This document shows, piece by piece, positions 41,418 to 49,441 of a stretch of DNA of 64,000 nt (the stretch's first letter is position 1; every line of letters starts with the position of its first letter). This DNA comes from Bin87 sp963663945. GTDB lineage: Bacteria; Chloroflexota; Dehalococcoidia; Lucifugimonadales; UBA3495. The DNA lies in the NCBI GenBank assembly GCA_963663945.1, contig OY760687.1:2728001-2792000 (forward strand). The letters are read 5' to 3'. The notes under the pieces were generated by a model. That model had not been told where the DNA came from, did no database searches, and saw only the letters and a list, made by a program, of their open reading frames with translations. A program made the position numbers and the translations under genes.

Positions 41418-41646
41418 GCGATTATCGTTGAAACAGATTTGATCAATATGTAGGTTGTGCATGGTGTTGGGATGATACAGATTTTCTACCATATGTCCTG
41501 AAAGCATTGAGTTAGCAATGAGCCGCGCGCTAGGTTTGGCGGGTGGTTGTCCGCAAACGTCATCCCGCGGACCTCGCCCATGTTTGACCCCCTGCCGGCG
41601 CGTTGCTAACATCCCAATCACGCGAACCGTGTCCCGGAGGAGTTTT

Positions 41647-43590
41647 ATGCCCGTCGTATCTGTTGACATCAAGAATCGCCAGCCCTACGCCGATGGCACG
41701 CTATTCGGCGCAACCGGCGACTACGAACGCATCGACGGCGTGCTCGGGTTTGCGGTCGATCCAAACAACGCTGCCAACGCATCGATCGTTGACCTGGAAT
41801 ACGCTCCCGTGGATGGGGACGGATGCGTCCGCTTCGAATCCGACTTCACCCTGGTGGCTCCCCGCGAGCCTTCCCGCGGCAACGGTCGCGTGATCGTCGA
41901 GGTGGTCAACCGTGGCCGCCGCCGCACCGTCGCCTTTTTCAATCGCGGGCCGACTCCACCCATCGACTCCGATGCCGTGCCGGAAGGCGACGGCTTCCTG
42001 CTTCGTCACGGCTACTCCGTGCTGTCCATCGGATGGCAATGGGATGTCTTCCGCAGCGATGCACTGATGGGCCTGGACGCTCCCGGGATCAGCATCGACG
42101 GCCGGCCGGTGACCGGGCAGGCCTGCGTGGAGATGCGCCCCACCCTGAATGAGCGCACCCGCCTGCTGGCCAACCGCGAACACAAGCCTTACCCGGTTGC
42201 CGACCTGGACGACCCCACTGCCATGCTGCTGGTGCGGGACTGGGAGGACGGGCCGGACACGGTTATCCCGCGCTCGCAGTGGCATTTCCCGGACCCGGAA
42301 CACCTCACCCTGGAGTCGGGGTTCCAACCGGGCAAGATCTATTACGTCATTTACAACGCAGCAAACCCCGTGGTGGTCGGGTGCGGGATGCTGGCCATTA
42401 GGGAGGCCGCCACCTGGTTGCACAAATCCCCCGGCGGTAGCGCGATTCATAACGGGTACGAGCGCGTTTACGGACAAGGCGTCTCGCAATGCGGCCGGTT
42501 ACTCCGCCACATGCTGTACCTGGGCTTGAACCGGGATCAGGATGGTCACCCGGTATTCGACGGTTTGTTGCCGCACGTGGCCGGCGGACGGATGGGAGAG
42601 TTCAACCATCGTTTCGCCCAACCCTCCTGCCAGTCCAACCCAGGCTTCGGCCACCAGTTCCCCTTCGCGGACGACACGCTAACCGACTCGCTGACCGAAC
42701 AGACCGACGGTCTGCTGCGCCGACTGCGTGAACTCGACACGGTGCCCCGGATCATCTATACCGACTCCGCCGCAGAATACTGGCGCGGCGACGCGGCCCT
42801 TACCCACATCGACAGCACGGGCGTCCTGGACCTGGACAGCGGGCCGGAGACGCGCAGGTACCTGTTCGCCGGGACCCAGCATCTGCCGGGCGCTCCCGAA
42901 CTCATGGTCGGGCAGGGCCCGGACGGTTCCACCGGCGGGCATCCCTACAACGCGGTCGACTACATCCCGTTGCTGCGAGCGGCCCTTTTCAACCTTGACC
43001 GGTGGGTCACCGAGGGAGTGGAGCCACCCCAAAGCATGCATCCCCGACTGCACGATGGCACCGCGACCACGCACGCGGAATACCTGGCAGGTTCGCCGGC
43101 CGTGCCGGACCGGAACCTTCCGGACATCAATCGCCTGTGGCGCATTCGCGAAATCGATGTGGGACCGGATGCCGAACGGGGCATCGCCGCCTATCCGGTC
43201 AAAGAAGGCCGGGCATACCCGCAGTTGGTTCCGGCCCCAGACGCCGACGGCAACGATCGGGCCGGTATCCGGTTGCCCGACCTCACGGTACCGGTGGGCA
43301 CGCACACCGGCTGGAACCTCCGGCATCACGACACCGGTGCACCCGAGCAGTTGATGTCCATGCAGGGTTCCACGCATTGGTTCCCGGCTACCGAGGAACA
43401 ACGCAACGCAACTTCGGACCCGCGTCCATCCCTCGAGAAGCGATATGCCAGCCGGGAGGACTATGCCTCCCGGGTGCGGGACGCGGCAACCAAACTGGCT
43501 GAGGACCGGTACCTCCTCGCCGAAGACATCGACCTCGTGGTGAATTCGTGCCTCGAAAGGTACGACTGCGCCATGGGCGGCGCCAGGTAG
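41647..43590 (+). CDS. Large alpha/beta hydrolase-domain protein (Abhydrolase_10 type)
   Basis: 647 residues. The nucleophile elbow is GQGVSQCGRLLRHMLYLGLN, with G-x-S-x-x-G. The opening VVSVDIKNRQPYADGTLFGATGDYERIDG and the long C-terminal part are typical of this family of uncharacterised hydrolases. No signal peptide. GGAGG lies 8 nt before the ATG. It is a single gene; a possible esterase/lactonase, substrate unknown. Confidence 0.85.
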   Translation: MPVVSVDIKNRQPYADGTLFGATGDYERIDGVLGFAVDPNNAANASIVDLEYAPVDGDGCVRFESDFTLVAPREPSRGNGRVIVEVVNRGRRRTVAFFNRGPTPPIDSDAVPEGDGFLLRHGYSVLSIGWQWDVFRSDALMGLDAPGISIDGRPVTGQACVEMRPTLNERTRLLANREHKPYPVADLDDPTAMLLVRDWEDGPDTVIPRSQWHFPDPEHLTLESGFQPGKIYYVIYNAANPVVVGCGMLAIREAATWLHKSPGGSAIHNGYERVYGQGVSQCGRLLRHMLYLGLNRDQDGHPVFDGLLPHVAGGRMGEFNHRFAQPSCQSNPGFGHQFPFADDTLTDSLTEQTDGLLRRLRELDTVPRIIYTDSAAEYWRGDAALTHIDSTGVLDLDSGPETRRYLFAGTQHLPGAPELMVGQGPDGSTGGHPYNAVDYIPLLRAALFNLDRWVTEGVEPPQSMHPRLHDGTATTHAEYLAGSPAVPDRNLPDINRLWRIREIDVGPDAERGIAAYPVKEGRAYPQLVPAPDADGNDRAGIRLPDLTVPVGTHTGWNLRHHDTGAPEQLMSMQGSTHWFPATEEQRNATSDPRPSLEKRYASREDYASRVRDAATKLAEDRYLLAEDIDLVVNSCLERYDCAMGGAR

Positions 43591-43883
43591 CGGCGAGAAT
43601 ATCTCTGGCGAGCATTGAACAGGGCCCATTCCTGCCTGGATCGTCCTGCAACGCCACCAAATCCGCGAAACACATGTGCAGCGTAATCCCAGCGACGGGC
43701 AAATTAGCAAAGCGACTCCCCGCCGTTGTCTGGGTGGCAGCATCTATCGAGATTGCGCTTGCGCTAAAGCGTTGCGCTTGTAGAAAATCAAGGTATCCGG
43801 CCCGTCAGTACCTGCGATTGGAATCGAGAAATATGTCGCGAGATGACTGACCGGACTCTCCCAACCCACGGCGAGGTAGAGAT

Positions 43884-44693
43884 ATGACGGTTCAACCCAA
43901 TAACGGCGTGATCTCGGTGGTAGTGCACGGCGCCACGGGCAGAATGGGGGCGGAAACAGTCCGCGCGGTTTCGGCGGCGGACGACGTCGCTCTGGTAGGG
44001 GCCACCTGCAACACTCCGCGAGGCGACGTGCTGGCGACGCCTGCTGGCGAGGTCCCGCTATCGACTGACCTGGCCTCCCTGCTGGATGCTACGGAGCCAC
44101 AGGTGATGGTCGAGTTCACGCATGCCGAGGCCTGCATGGAGGCGGCGCCATTGGCTGCCAACCGCGGCATTCACATGGTGCTGGGCGCCAGCGGGCTGAA
44201 CGCGGAGCAACTTCAGACTCTGGACACGATGAGCCGTGAACACGGCATCGGGGTGATCGTCGCCCCGAACTTCGCCCTCGGGGCCGTCGTGCTGAAGAAA
44301 CTGGCAGAGCAGGCGGCCGCGTTCTTCGATTACGTCGATGTGGTGGAAGCCCACCACGAAATGAAAATCGACGCGCCCTCCGGATTTTCCCTGGCCATCG
44401 CCCGCGGGATCCATGACTCGCGGGGCAGCGACTTCGAGCGCAACGAAACCACTGTGCATCACCTGCCGGAAACTCGTGGTGGTGACGTCGGCGGCGTGGG
44501 CATCCACAGCCTCCGTCTTCCCGGTCGCAGCGCCCACCACGAGGTGATATTCGGCGCGGCGGGACAGACCCTGAGTATCCGCCACGACACGCTGGGCAGA
44601 GATTGCTACATGCCGGGCGTGCTCCGCTGCGTGCGGGAGGTCGTTCGTCGACCCGGCCTGACGGTGGGTCTGGAGGCTGTGTTGGGCCTTTAA
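43884..44693 (+). CDS. dapB: 4-hydroxy-tetrahydrodipicolinate reductase
   Basis: 269 residues, lysine/diaminopimelate pathway. The N-terminal nucleotide-binding motif is VHGATGRMGAE. The substrate domain has VVEAHHEMKIDAPSG with the catalytic His-His and Lys. GAGGTAGA precedes the ATG. First of the dapB-asd-dapA group, in cytoplasmic cell-wall/lysine precursor synthesis. Confidence 0.95.
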   Translation: MTVQPNNGVISVVVHGATGRMGAETVRAVSAADDVALVGATCNTPRGDVLATPAGEVPLSTDLASLLDATEPQVMVEFTHAEACMEAAPLAANRGIHMVLGASGLNAEQLQTLDTMSREHGIGVIVAPNFALGAVVLKKLAEQAAAFFDYVDVVEAHHEMKIDAPSGFSLAIARGIHDSRGSDFERNETTVHHLPETRGGDVGGVGIHSLRLPGRSAHHEVIFGAAGQTLSIRHDTLGRDCYMPGVLRCVREVVRRPGLTVGLEAVLGL

Positions 44694-44827
44694 GCTGGAA
44701 AGTAACCGCTCGGGTTCATGTGGACGGGATATGAGGTTGGTTGTACTCTAAATATACGGAAGTGCTGGAGTAACCTGCTCCGTCAGATGTTTCCACAATC
44801 CATATCTTCAATCACGGCAGGGACAAC

Positions 44828-45862
44828 ATGGACCTTCAGGGCATGAAACTAGCGATCGTTGGAGCCACGGGCGCGGTGGGACAGGAAACATTGCGCCTGA
44901 TCGAGGAGCGTTATCCGCACCACGATAACCTGAAGCTCCTGGCCTCAAAGCGCTCGGCGGGTCGCAAGCTGGAGGTCAACGGCAAGACATTCACCGTAGA
45001 AGAAACCACGGATGACAGTTTCGCGGACGTTGATATCGCATTCATCTCTGCGCGCACGGAAGACTCACGCCGATTTGGCCCGGCGGCCGCACGGGCCGGC
45101 GCGCTGGTAATCGACGACTCCAGCGCGTTCCGCATGGACCCTGCGGTGCCCCTGATCGTGCCGGAAGTGAACGGCGAGGACCTGGACTGGCACGACGGGA
45201 TCGTGTCTATTCCCAATTGCTCCACCACGCCGTTGGTGATGGTCGTGCATCCGCTCCGTCAGGCCAGTCCCATTCGACGCATCGTGGCCGACACCTACCA
45301 ATCCGTTTCCGGCGCGGGCGGCGCGGCCATGAACGAGTTGCGGGACCAGACGCGCACCGTCATGCACGGCGGTCCGGCCGAGCCGGATGCCCAACCCCAG
45401 CAGATCGCCTTCAACGTCATTCCCCAAATCGACAGCTTTAACCCATCTGGATATACGCGGGAAGAGCAGAAAATGATCGACGAGAGCCGCAAAATCCTGC
45501 ACGCCCCGGATATCGCGGTTTCGGCTACCTGCGTTCGCGTGCCCGTGTTTGTGTCTCATTGCGTGGCCACTCATCTGGAGTTTGACCAGCCGGTGTCAGT
45601 TGGCGAAGCTCGGGAGTTGTTGAGCGTGATGCCCGGCGTAACTGTCCTGGATGATCCTGGCGCGTCCCTTTATCCCATGCCCGTTGACGCCGCAGGATCG
45701 GACGACGTGTTCGTGGGCCGCATCCGACAGGACGCTTCACACCCCAACGGACTCGCGATGTGGGTGGTCACCGACAACCTGGTCAAAGGCGCAGCGCTCA
45801 ACGCTCTGCAGATCGCGGAAGAAGCCGTTGCCCGCGGCGCAGTCCACGGGAAGAAAAACTAA
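44828..45862 (+). CDS. asd: Aspartate-semialdehyde dehydrogenase
   Basis: 344 residues; reduces aspartyl phosphate to aspartate semialdehyde with NADPH. The N-terminal motif is VGATGAVGQE, the catalytic Cys131 sits in SIPNCSTTPLV, and the substrate pocket is in QSVSGAGGAAMNEL. Standard length. Its product is the substrate of dapA, which is next. Confidence 0.96.
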   Translation: MDLQGMKLAIVGATGAVGQETLRLIEERYPHHDNLKLLASKRSAGRKLEVNGKTFTVEETTDDSFADVDIAFISARTEDSRRFGPAAARAGALVIDDSSAFRMDPAVPLIVPEVNGEDLDWHDGIVSIPNCSTTPLVMVVHPLRQASPIRRIVADTYQSVSGAGGAAMNELRDQTRTVMHGGPAEPDAQPQQIAFNVIPQIDSFNPSGYTREEQKMIDESRKILHAPDIAVSATCVRVPVFVSHCVATHLEFDQPVSVGEARELLSVMPGVTVLDDPGASLYPMPVDAAGSDDVFVGRIRQDASHPNGLAMWVVTDNLVKGAALNALQIAEEAVARGAVHGKKN

Positions 45863-45888
45863 CGCGCATCCACATGTACAGAGTACGT

Positions 45889-45916
45889 TTGCCATAGCAC
45901 ACTAGATGTGTATAAT
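45889..45916 (+). promoter_or_regulatory. Sigma-70 promoter of dapA
   Basis: TTGCCA at 45889-45894, a 16-nt spacer and TATAAT at 45911-45916. Transcription would start near 45923, about 77 nt before the dapA ATG. Confidence 0.7.
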
Positions 45917-45933
45917 GTGCGGAATATTCAGCA

Positions 45934-45961
45934 TGCTTACCACCATGTTTTATGGTAAGCA
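45934..45961 (+). promoter_or_regulatory. Leader hairpin of dapA
   Basis: TGCTTACCA (45934-45942) and TGGTAAGCA (45953-45961) form a 9-bp perfect inverted repeat with a 10-nt loop, between the dapA promoter and the ribosome site GGAGGAGGG. It could be an operator, an mRNA-stabilising hairpin or an attenuator-like structure; no T tract follows. Confidence 0.6.
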
Positions 45962-45999
45962 GGGTGTACTGCCTAGCAATAGCAACGGAGGAGGGATTA

Positions 46000-46905
46000 A
46001 TGATGCCGACTGAAATTGGCCGGCTGATTACCGCCATGGTAACGCCGTTTGACGCTGACGGGCAGGTGGACTACGAACAGGCGAAGCGCCTTGCTCTGGC
46101 TCTGATCGACTCAGGTTCGGACGGGTTGGTGGTTACCGGAACCACCGGCGAAGGTCCGGCGCTGTCCATGGAAGAAAAGGCTCGCCTCTACGGTGAAGTG
46201 AAAGATGCAATCGGCTCCCGCGGCGCGGTGATCGCTGGCACCAGCGACAACAATACCGCCGCTTCCATCGAGCTCAGCCGCGAAGCCGAACAGGTCGGCG
46301 CCGATGCCCTGCTGCTCACCGTGCCGGCATACAACAAACCTCCGCAGGAAGGGCTGTTCCAGCATTTCCGCGTCCTGGCGGAATGCACTGCCCTTCCGGG
46401 TATGCTGTACAACGTGCCCAGCCGTACCAGTCTGAACATGACCAACGACACCACGGTTCGGCTATCTCAAATCGAAAACATCATCGGGATCAAGGAAGCC
46501 AGCAGCGACCCGGTTCAAATCGCCAAGGTCATCCGCGACACCCCCGACGATTTCCGGGTGTGGTCCGGCAACGACGACGAGACTTTCCCGATCATGTCCA
46601 TGGGAGGGTACGGCGTGGTCAGCGTCGCCGCTCACCTGGTGGGCACCCAAATCAAGCAGATGATGGGGCTGGTTCTCGAAGGCGACGTCGAAGCCGCCGG
46701 GGCCGAGCACTTGCGCCTGCTGGACATGTTCAAGGGACTGTTCATCGTCTCCAATCCGATTCCGGTAAAGTACGGCTTGAACAAAGCAGGCTTTGACGTC
46801 GGGGAACCACGTTTGCCGCTGGTTCCGCCCGATGATCGCACGGCGGAACAGTTGGACGAATTGCTGGACCGATACGAGATCGACATCACCGCGCCGGCCG
46901 ACTAA
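46000..46905 (+). CDS. dapA: 4-hydroxy-tetrahydrodipicolinate synthase
   Basis: 301 residues, class I aldolase condensing pyruvate and aspartate semialdehyde. TGTTGEGPALS is the substrate loop, YNVPSRTS contains Tyr137, and Lys165 in GIKEASSD forms the Schiff base. Start at ATG 46000 (second ATG follows directly), with GGAGGAGGG upstream. It has its own promoter and a hairpin ends around its stop codon. Confidence 0.96.
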   Translation: MMPTEIGRLITAMVTPFDADGQVDYEQAKRLALALIDSGSDGLVVTGTTGEGPALSMEEKARLYGEVKDAIGSRGAVIAGTSDNNTAASIELSREAEQVGADALLLTVPAYNKPPQEGLFQHFRVLAECTALPGMLYNVPSRTSLNMTNDTTVRLSQIENIIGIKEASSDPVQIAKVIRDTPDDFRVWSGNDDETFPIMSMGGYGVVSVAAHLVGTQIKQMMGLVLEGDVEAAGAEHLRLLDMFKGLFIVSNPIPVKYGLNKAGFDVGEPRLPLVPPDDRTAEQLDELLDRYEIDITAPAD

Positions 46906-46917
46906 ACAGGCCGGCGC
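46891..46917 (+). terminator. Hairpin across the dapA stop codon
   Basis: GCGCCGGCC (46891-46899) pairs with GGCCGGCGC (46909-46917); the TAA stop lies in the loop. Only TCT follows, so it is a weak terminator candidate. Confidence 0.45.
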
Positions 46918-47044
46918 TCTGGATTCGGCACACTGACGAGATGGCACACCAGCCGTCCACTGCCCGTATCCAATAAATTACTTCGGCCATCCGCCTCTAA
47001 CCCAAGCATTTAGTTTTGGCCTTGTAATCGCAAGGAGTACTGAA

Positions 47045-47956
47045 ATGGCCCTGAAAACCGTTATTTTTGTGGACGGTCAGAATTTCCGTCACAACCTGAG
47101 GGATTTCCACTTTCGTTCTGACCCTCCACATCCAAACAACCCGGAATATCGCCTCGATGAGAAGCACTTCCGGTGGCAGGAATTTTTCCAGGATGCTCTG
47201 GCGAAATTCGATTATGTCACCGGCTGGCAACATCAATTGGCCAGGGTTTACTGGTATTACGCGGAGAACATCACGCCGTGGTCACCCAATTTGTGGCGTG
47301 CTCAGCGCATCGTCGACGACTACGGCCTGCGGATACCGGAACTCACCACTGACCTGGTAATCCAGAAGGCGCAGGACTGGTACGAGCACGAATTCCGACG
47401 CTTCCACCAACTGCGCAAGTCGGTGTTCGAGGAGATCCAGCAAAACACCAACTTCCTGGAATTCCGTTATGTCGGCCAATACGTGGTCCAGCCGTTCCGG
47501 CCCTATCGTCTGGAATACGATTATGACGGCAACATAAACTTCCAGGGCACCCAGGTCGGGGAAAAAGGCGTTGATATTGGGATCGCCGTGGACATGATCT
47601 CCAAGATGGACAGCTTCGACGCTGCCATTCTGGTGTCCGGCGACAGCGATTTCTTCCCGGTGGTCAAATTCCTGAAAGACAATCTCAAGTATGTTTACCA
47701 TTTCTCCGTGGGTCGCGGCGTCGGACACGACACACAGTACTTCTCATCTTCACTACGCGGAGTAGTCGACTGTTTCCAGGGTTTTGACGAACTTGAACTC
47801 CTGACCAATTACGTGAACGAGCACGCCGGTATCCCACCCGCGATCATGGATACGATCAACATGCGCGCCGCCGAATTGGAACGCATCCTCGACGAAGAAT
47901 CGATAGACTACGACGTGCCGAGGGAGCGCGACGCCGCGATCGTGCCGCGCCGCTAG
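47045..47956 (+). CDS. NYN domain (PIN-like) nuclease family protein
   Basis: 303 residues. The acidic motifs of the NYN/LabA family are visible: IFVDGQNF at the start, EKGVDIGIAVDMI, and ILVSGDSDFFPVVKFLKD. About 180 residues between the first and second motif give an extended insert. Such proteins are predicted or shown to act on RNA, but no role is known here. GGAGT precedes the ATG, 139 nt after dapA; the DNA is less GC-rich than neighbours. Confidence 0.85.
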   Translation: MALKTVIFVDGQNFRHNLRDFHFRSDPPHPNNPEYRLDEKHFRWQEFFQDALAKFDYVTGWQHQLARVYWYYAENITPWSPNLWRAQRIVDDYGLRIPELTTDLVIQKAQDWYEHEFRRFHQLRKSVFEEIQQNTNFLEFRYVGQYVVQPFRPYRLEYDYDGNINFQGTQVGEKGVDIGIAVDMISKMDSFDAAILVSGDSDFFPVVKFLKDNLKYVYHFSVGRGVGHDTQYFSSSLRGVVDCFQGFDELELLTNYVNEHAGIPPAIMDTINMRAAELERILDEESIDYDVPRERDAAIVPRR

Positions 47957-47978
47957 GCGCGGGTTTCCAACCACACGT

Positions 47979-48650
47979 CTAGTCGCCTCGCAAGGGATTG
48001 ACCGCGCGAGGCTGGAGACTATCGGCATAGACGCCGCGGTAGGATTCGGGCACGAGGGCAGCGATTCGCTGCATTACCATGTCGGTTACCGAATTCAGTA
48101 GCGCGTCGGTGATTGGCCCCTCAACCTGAGGCGGCGTGAACGGGGTCCCGATGTTCACCTGCCAGCTCGCCAGGGGCACGGGCATGTGCCAGGACGCGAA
48201 TTTCTCCGAACCCGCTATACCCACAGGCAAAATCGGCGCCTGAGTCCGCAACGCCAGCCAGGCTAGCCCAGTCTTGGCTCGTTGCAATTGGCCCGTCGGA
48301 CTGATACTTCCTTCCGGGAACATCAGGATAGCCTTATCCTCCTGTAGCGCGCCCAAAGCATAGCGGAGCGCGCCACCACCTCCCCGTTGGCGATCCAGCG
48401 GAACCGCCCCCACGGCGTTGCAGTAAAATCGTCCGATCGGCTTTTCCCACAGCTCCTTCTTGGCGAGGAAGATTATCTGACGCGGCAACGCCACTACCAG
48501 CGTGCCGGCGTCGTTCAGGGAAAGATGGTTGCTAGCGACCAGCAACGGCCCGTAGGGAGGCATGGCTTCCTGTCCGGTAATCGTCAACCGTCCGGTCATG
48601 CTCCAAATGATTTTGCCGAAGCGCCTGCTGGGCTGATAAAGCCATGCCAT
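47979..48650 (-). CDS. 1-acyl-glycerol-3-phosphate acyltransferase-like (PlsC family)
   Basis: 223 residues. NHLSLNDAG is the variant NHxxxxD catalytic motif, and FPEGSISPTG is the phosphate/lysophospholipid-binding motif. Membrane phospholipid synthesis is the expected role. It begins 5 nt after cmk in the same direction, an arrangement often seen for cmk-plsC. Confidence 0.88.
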   Translation of the reverse strand: MAWLYQPSRRFGKIIWSMTGRLTITGQEAMPPYGPLLVASNHLSLNDAGTLVVALPRQIIFLAKKELWEKPIGRFYCNAVGAVPLDRQRGGGGALRYALGALQEDKAILMFPEGSISPTGQLQRAKTGLAWLALRTQAPILPVGIAGSEKFASWHMPVPLASWQVNIGTPFTPPQVEGPITDALLNSVTDMVMQRIAALVPESYRGVYADSLQPRAVNPLRGD

Positions 48651-48655
48651 GGCGA

Positions 48656-49384
48656 TTACCCGTTCTGTTCAGCGTGACGGTCACTGACGGCAACGGACTG
48701 GATCGCCGCGACCACAGCCGACACCGTCTCTTCAAAGTCCAATTCGTCTGTCCGGATCGTTACTGCATCCGCGGCTGCCACCAGAGGGGAGTCCGCGCGC
48801 TCCATATCCATGCGGTCCCGCCGCAGCGTATCCGCCAACACCTGGTCGTAAGAGACCCCTGGGTCCGCCAATTCAATCTGCGCATGGCGCCGGCGTGCGC
48901 GTACCTCCGGCGCTGCATCGATGTAGAGTTTCAGGTCGGCTTCGGGCAACACGACCGATCCGATATCTCGACCGGCCATAACCATGCTCCCGGATCTGGC
49001 GATGGCTCGCTGCTGATTGACCAGTTCCACGCGGACGGCGGGCACGGCCGAAACTGCCGACACGTTTTTGTCCACCTCGGCCGTCACCAGTTCGTCGCCA
49101 AGCGGATGCCCATCTGCCATGATGTTCGTCCTGTTGTCGCCGCCCTGCGCCGGTTCCATGCGGCAACGCGCCGCCAGACCCGCGACCGCGCCGGCGTCGG
49201 CCGGAGAGATGCCGCGATGAAGCGCCAGCCACGTTACGGCCCGATACATTATGCCCGTATCCAGAAAACGCAAACCAACCTGGTGTGCCGCGGCTTTCCC
49301 TACCGAGCTTTTTCCGGAAGCCACCGGCCCATCAATGGCCACCACCAACGCTGCGCACGAGGCTGACCCACCAACAGACTGCAT
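48656..49384 (-). CDS. cmk: Cytidylate kinase
   Basis: 242 residues. P-loop IDGPVASGKSSVGK, FLDTGIMYRAVTWLAL, MAGRDIGSVVLPEADLKLYIDA and RRRHAQIELADPG are the Cmk signature. It phosphorylates CMP/dCMP. Start at ATG 49384 (MQSVGG); a longer frame lacks support. Followed by the acyltransferase gene. Confidence 0.95.
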   Translation of the reverse strand: MQSVGGSASCAALVVAIDGPVASGKSSVGKAAAHQVGLRFLDTGIMYRAVTWLALHRGISPADAGAVAGLAARCRMEPAQGGDNRTNIMADGHPLGDELVTAEVDKNVSAVSAVPAVRVELVNQQRAIARSGSMVMAGRDIGSVVLPEADLKLYIDAAPEVRARRRHAQIELADPGVSYDQVLADTLRRDRMDMERADSPLVAAADAVTIRTDELDFEETVSAVVAAIQSVAVSDRHAEQNG

Positions 49385-49441
49385 GGGCCAAATTATAGCA
49401 TCGTGCCCGAGGCCAGATAACAGCAACGTGAGGTCGGGTTG

